Assembly (NCBI GenBank): GCA_028278225.1
Contig: JANQEU010000061.1
Span: forward strand, 124,001-188,000
Source of the DNA: Cyclobacteriaceae bacterium
Lineage (GTDB): Bacteria > Bacteroidota > Bacteroidia > Cytophagales > Cyclobacteriaceae
DNA: 64,000 nucleotides
Direction of reading: 5' to 3'
The translations under genes and the position numbers were made by a program. Under the pieces are notes generated by a model. That model worked only from the letters and a program-made list of their open reading frames with translations. It did not search any database and was not told where the DNA came from. This document shows positions 63,345-64,000 of this stretch, in pieces (positions within the stretch are counted from its first letter, which is position 1; every line of letters starts with the position of its first letter).

Positions 63345-64000
63345 CTAGGTGATTGGTTCAGAATAATATCTATATAATCTATTGCTAAATGGAGGGGTAA
63401 TTGATAGATAAAAAGAGATAACAAAAAGCAACTGATATATTAGTTGATAGGAAACCTTGTCAAGAAATTCCTCGTCCGAATAAAGTTGGTTGAATATGTT
63501 AATATAGGGATCACTTACCAATTGGATTGAATTATCATTTAATAAGGATAAGTAGACAAGCAAGACCTCCAGTGGTATCATATAAATTACAAACTGGAAA
63601 ATAACTATCTTAATTTGTCTATTCTTAATGTACTTTGTGAGAATAAACATAAAAACAAGCATGAATAAAAGGATTAATACCTCCCTGGTCAAGTCATTTT
63701 CAATGTACCGTGAGAAAATAATACTTTGTACTCCCAAATATGCGTATGTGATTCCAATTGGGACGAGGATTCCAATCCAAAATATCTTTCTTCCAAAGAA
63801 TTTTATGACATAGTTGAAAAATAATATATAATAACTGAGTATCAATCCAACCAGCAAAGAGAAGTATAATATAGACATCAAGTCATCACTACCATTCAAA
63901 GCTTTAAAAACACTATAGTATCTAGATTGTATATGATCAAAATCCGAGAACACCTCTCGATCGGAAAATAGTTCATGCTGTTCAACTTTAAGCAGCAGTT
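63345..64000 (-). CDS. Membrane protein of unknown function (5' end outside window)
   Basis: The frame stays open to base 64000, beyond the GTG at 63953, with protein-like KVEQHELFSDREVFSDFDH, so the start is beyond the window. About 218 residues are seen, with five or six hydrophobic helices between Phe/Ile/Tyr-rich loops. I recognise no family. The gene and its surroundings are clearly A+T-richer than the rest of the window, which suggests a different history. It faces gldD. Confidence 0.65.
   Translation of the reverse strand, partial: LLLKVEQHELFSDREVFSDFDHIQSRYYSVFKALNGSDDLMSILYFSLLVGLILSYYILFFNYVIKFFGRKIFWIGILVPIGITYAYLGVQSIIFSRYIENDLTREVLILLFMLVFMFILTKYIKNRQIKIVIFQFVIYMIPLEVLLVYLSLLNDNSIQLVSDPYINIFNQLYSDEEFLDKVSYQLIYQLLFVISFYLSITPPFSNRLYRYYSEPIT

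Noticed and set aside
1-64000. tRNA, rRNA, insertion sequences and prophage genes
   Set aside because: I looked for cloverleaf T-loop motifs in the intergenic gaps and for transposase, integrase or phage motifs in the frames and found none that I could support.

Overview
The window is a chromosomal stretch of a member of the Bacteroidota, probably a gliding, Cytophaga-like organism. Evidence: gliding genes (gldB, gldE, gldD and a RemB/Wzi-like barrel), C-terminal type IX secretion (T9SS) sorting domains, PorT-like and DUF2490/DUF4956 proteins, type B L31, and promoters of the TTTG-N18..20-TAnnTTTG type. I see no rRNA, tRNA or CRISPR array.

Layout. 0-9.2 kb: the end of an AsmA-like protein, a RidA protein and an acetyltransferase on the plus strand, facing a minus-strand housekeeping run (rpmE, terminator, GlmU-like nucleotidyltransferase, holB, hemC, cyclophilin lipoprotein, RmlD-like reductase, small secreted protein). 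A 131-bp double-hairpin element flanked by a 41-bp duplication sits at the end of the last gene. 9.4-17.4 kb: RemB/Wzi-like barrel and MsbA-like ABC exporter, a small acidic membrane protein overlapping gmhA, an esterase, and a membrane protein overlapping a trypsin-like protease.

17.4-24 kb: a two-component signalling island with signs of duplication and decay. It holds a sensor kinase, an AraC-type response regulator carrying a degenerate kinase dimerisation domain, and a hybrid kinase interrupted by an in-frame TGA. Two copies of a leader block each combine a three-half-site operator (21/22-bp spacing) with a small conserved ORF.

24-40.5 kb: comM/yifB, an esterase and AraC regulator, an M28 peptidase, a translationally coupled ceramidase / PLP enzyme / GH3 glycosidase operon, a bestrophin-like channel, a PadR-regulated ABC permease with a palindromic operator, and a HicAB toxin-antitoxin pair. 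40.5-42.6 kb carries three diverged copies of a double-hairpin repeat.

42.9-55.1 kb is a surface-protein region with three CotH-kinase genes: a lipoprotein CotH downstream of DUF4956-DUF2490, and two T9SS-targeted CotH proteins transcribed away from each other, one of them behind an HlyD-TolC pair that lacks an ABC ATPase. purK-purE and an eight-unit ~50-bp tandem repeat lie between them. 55.2-63.2 kb is core gliding and information processing: gldB, a PorT-like barrel, ribonuclease G, a 29-residue basic protein, a TPR protein, HU, mutY, ssb, gldE and gldD. The right edge is A+T-rich and ends inside a membrane protein gene.

The best candidates for something undescribed are the duplicated operator/small-ORF blocks tied to the AraC-type regulator and the three-CotH surface locus. 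All calls rest on reading the sequence; no database search was run.
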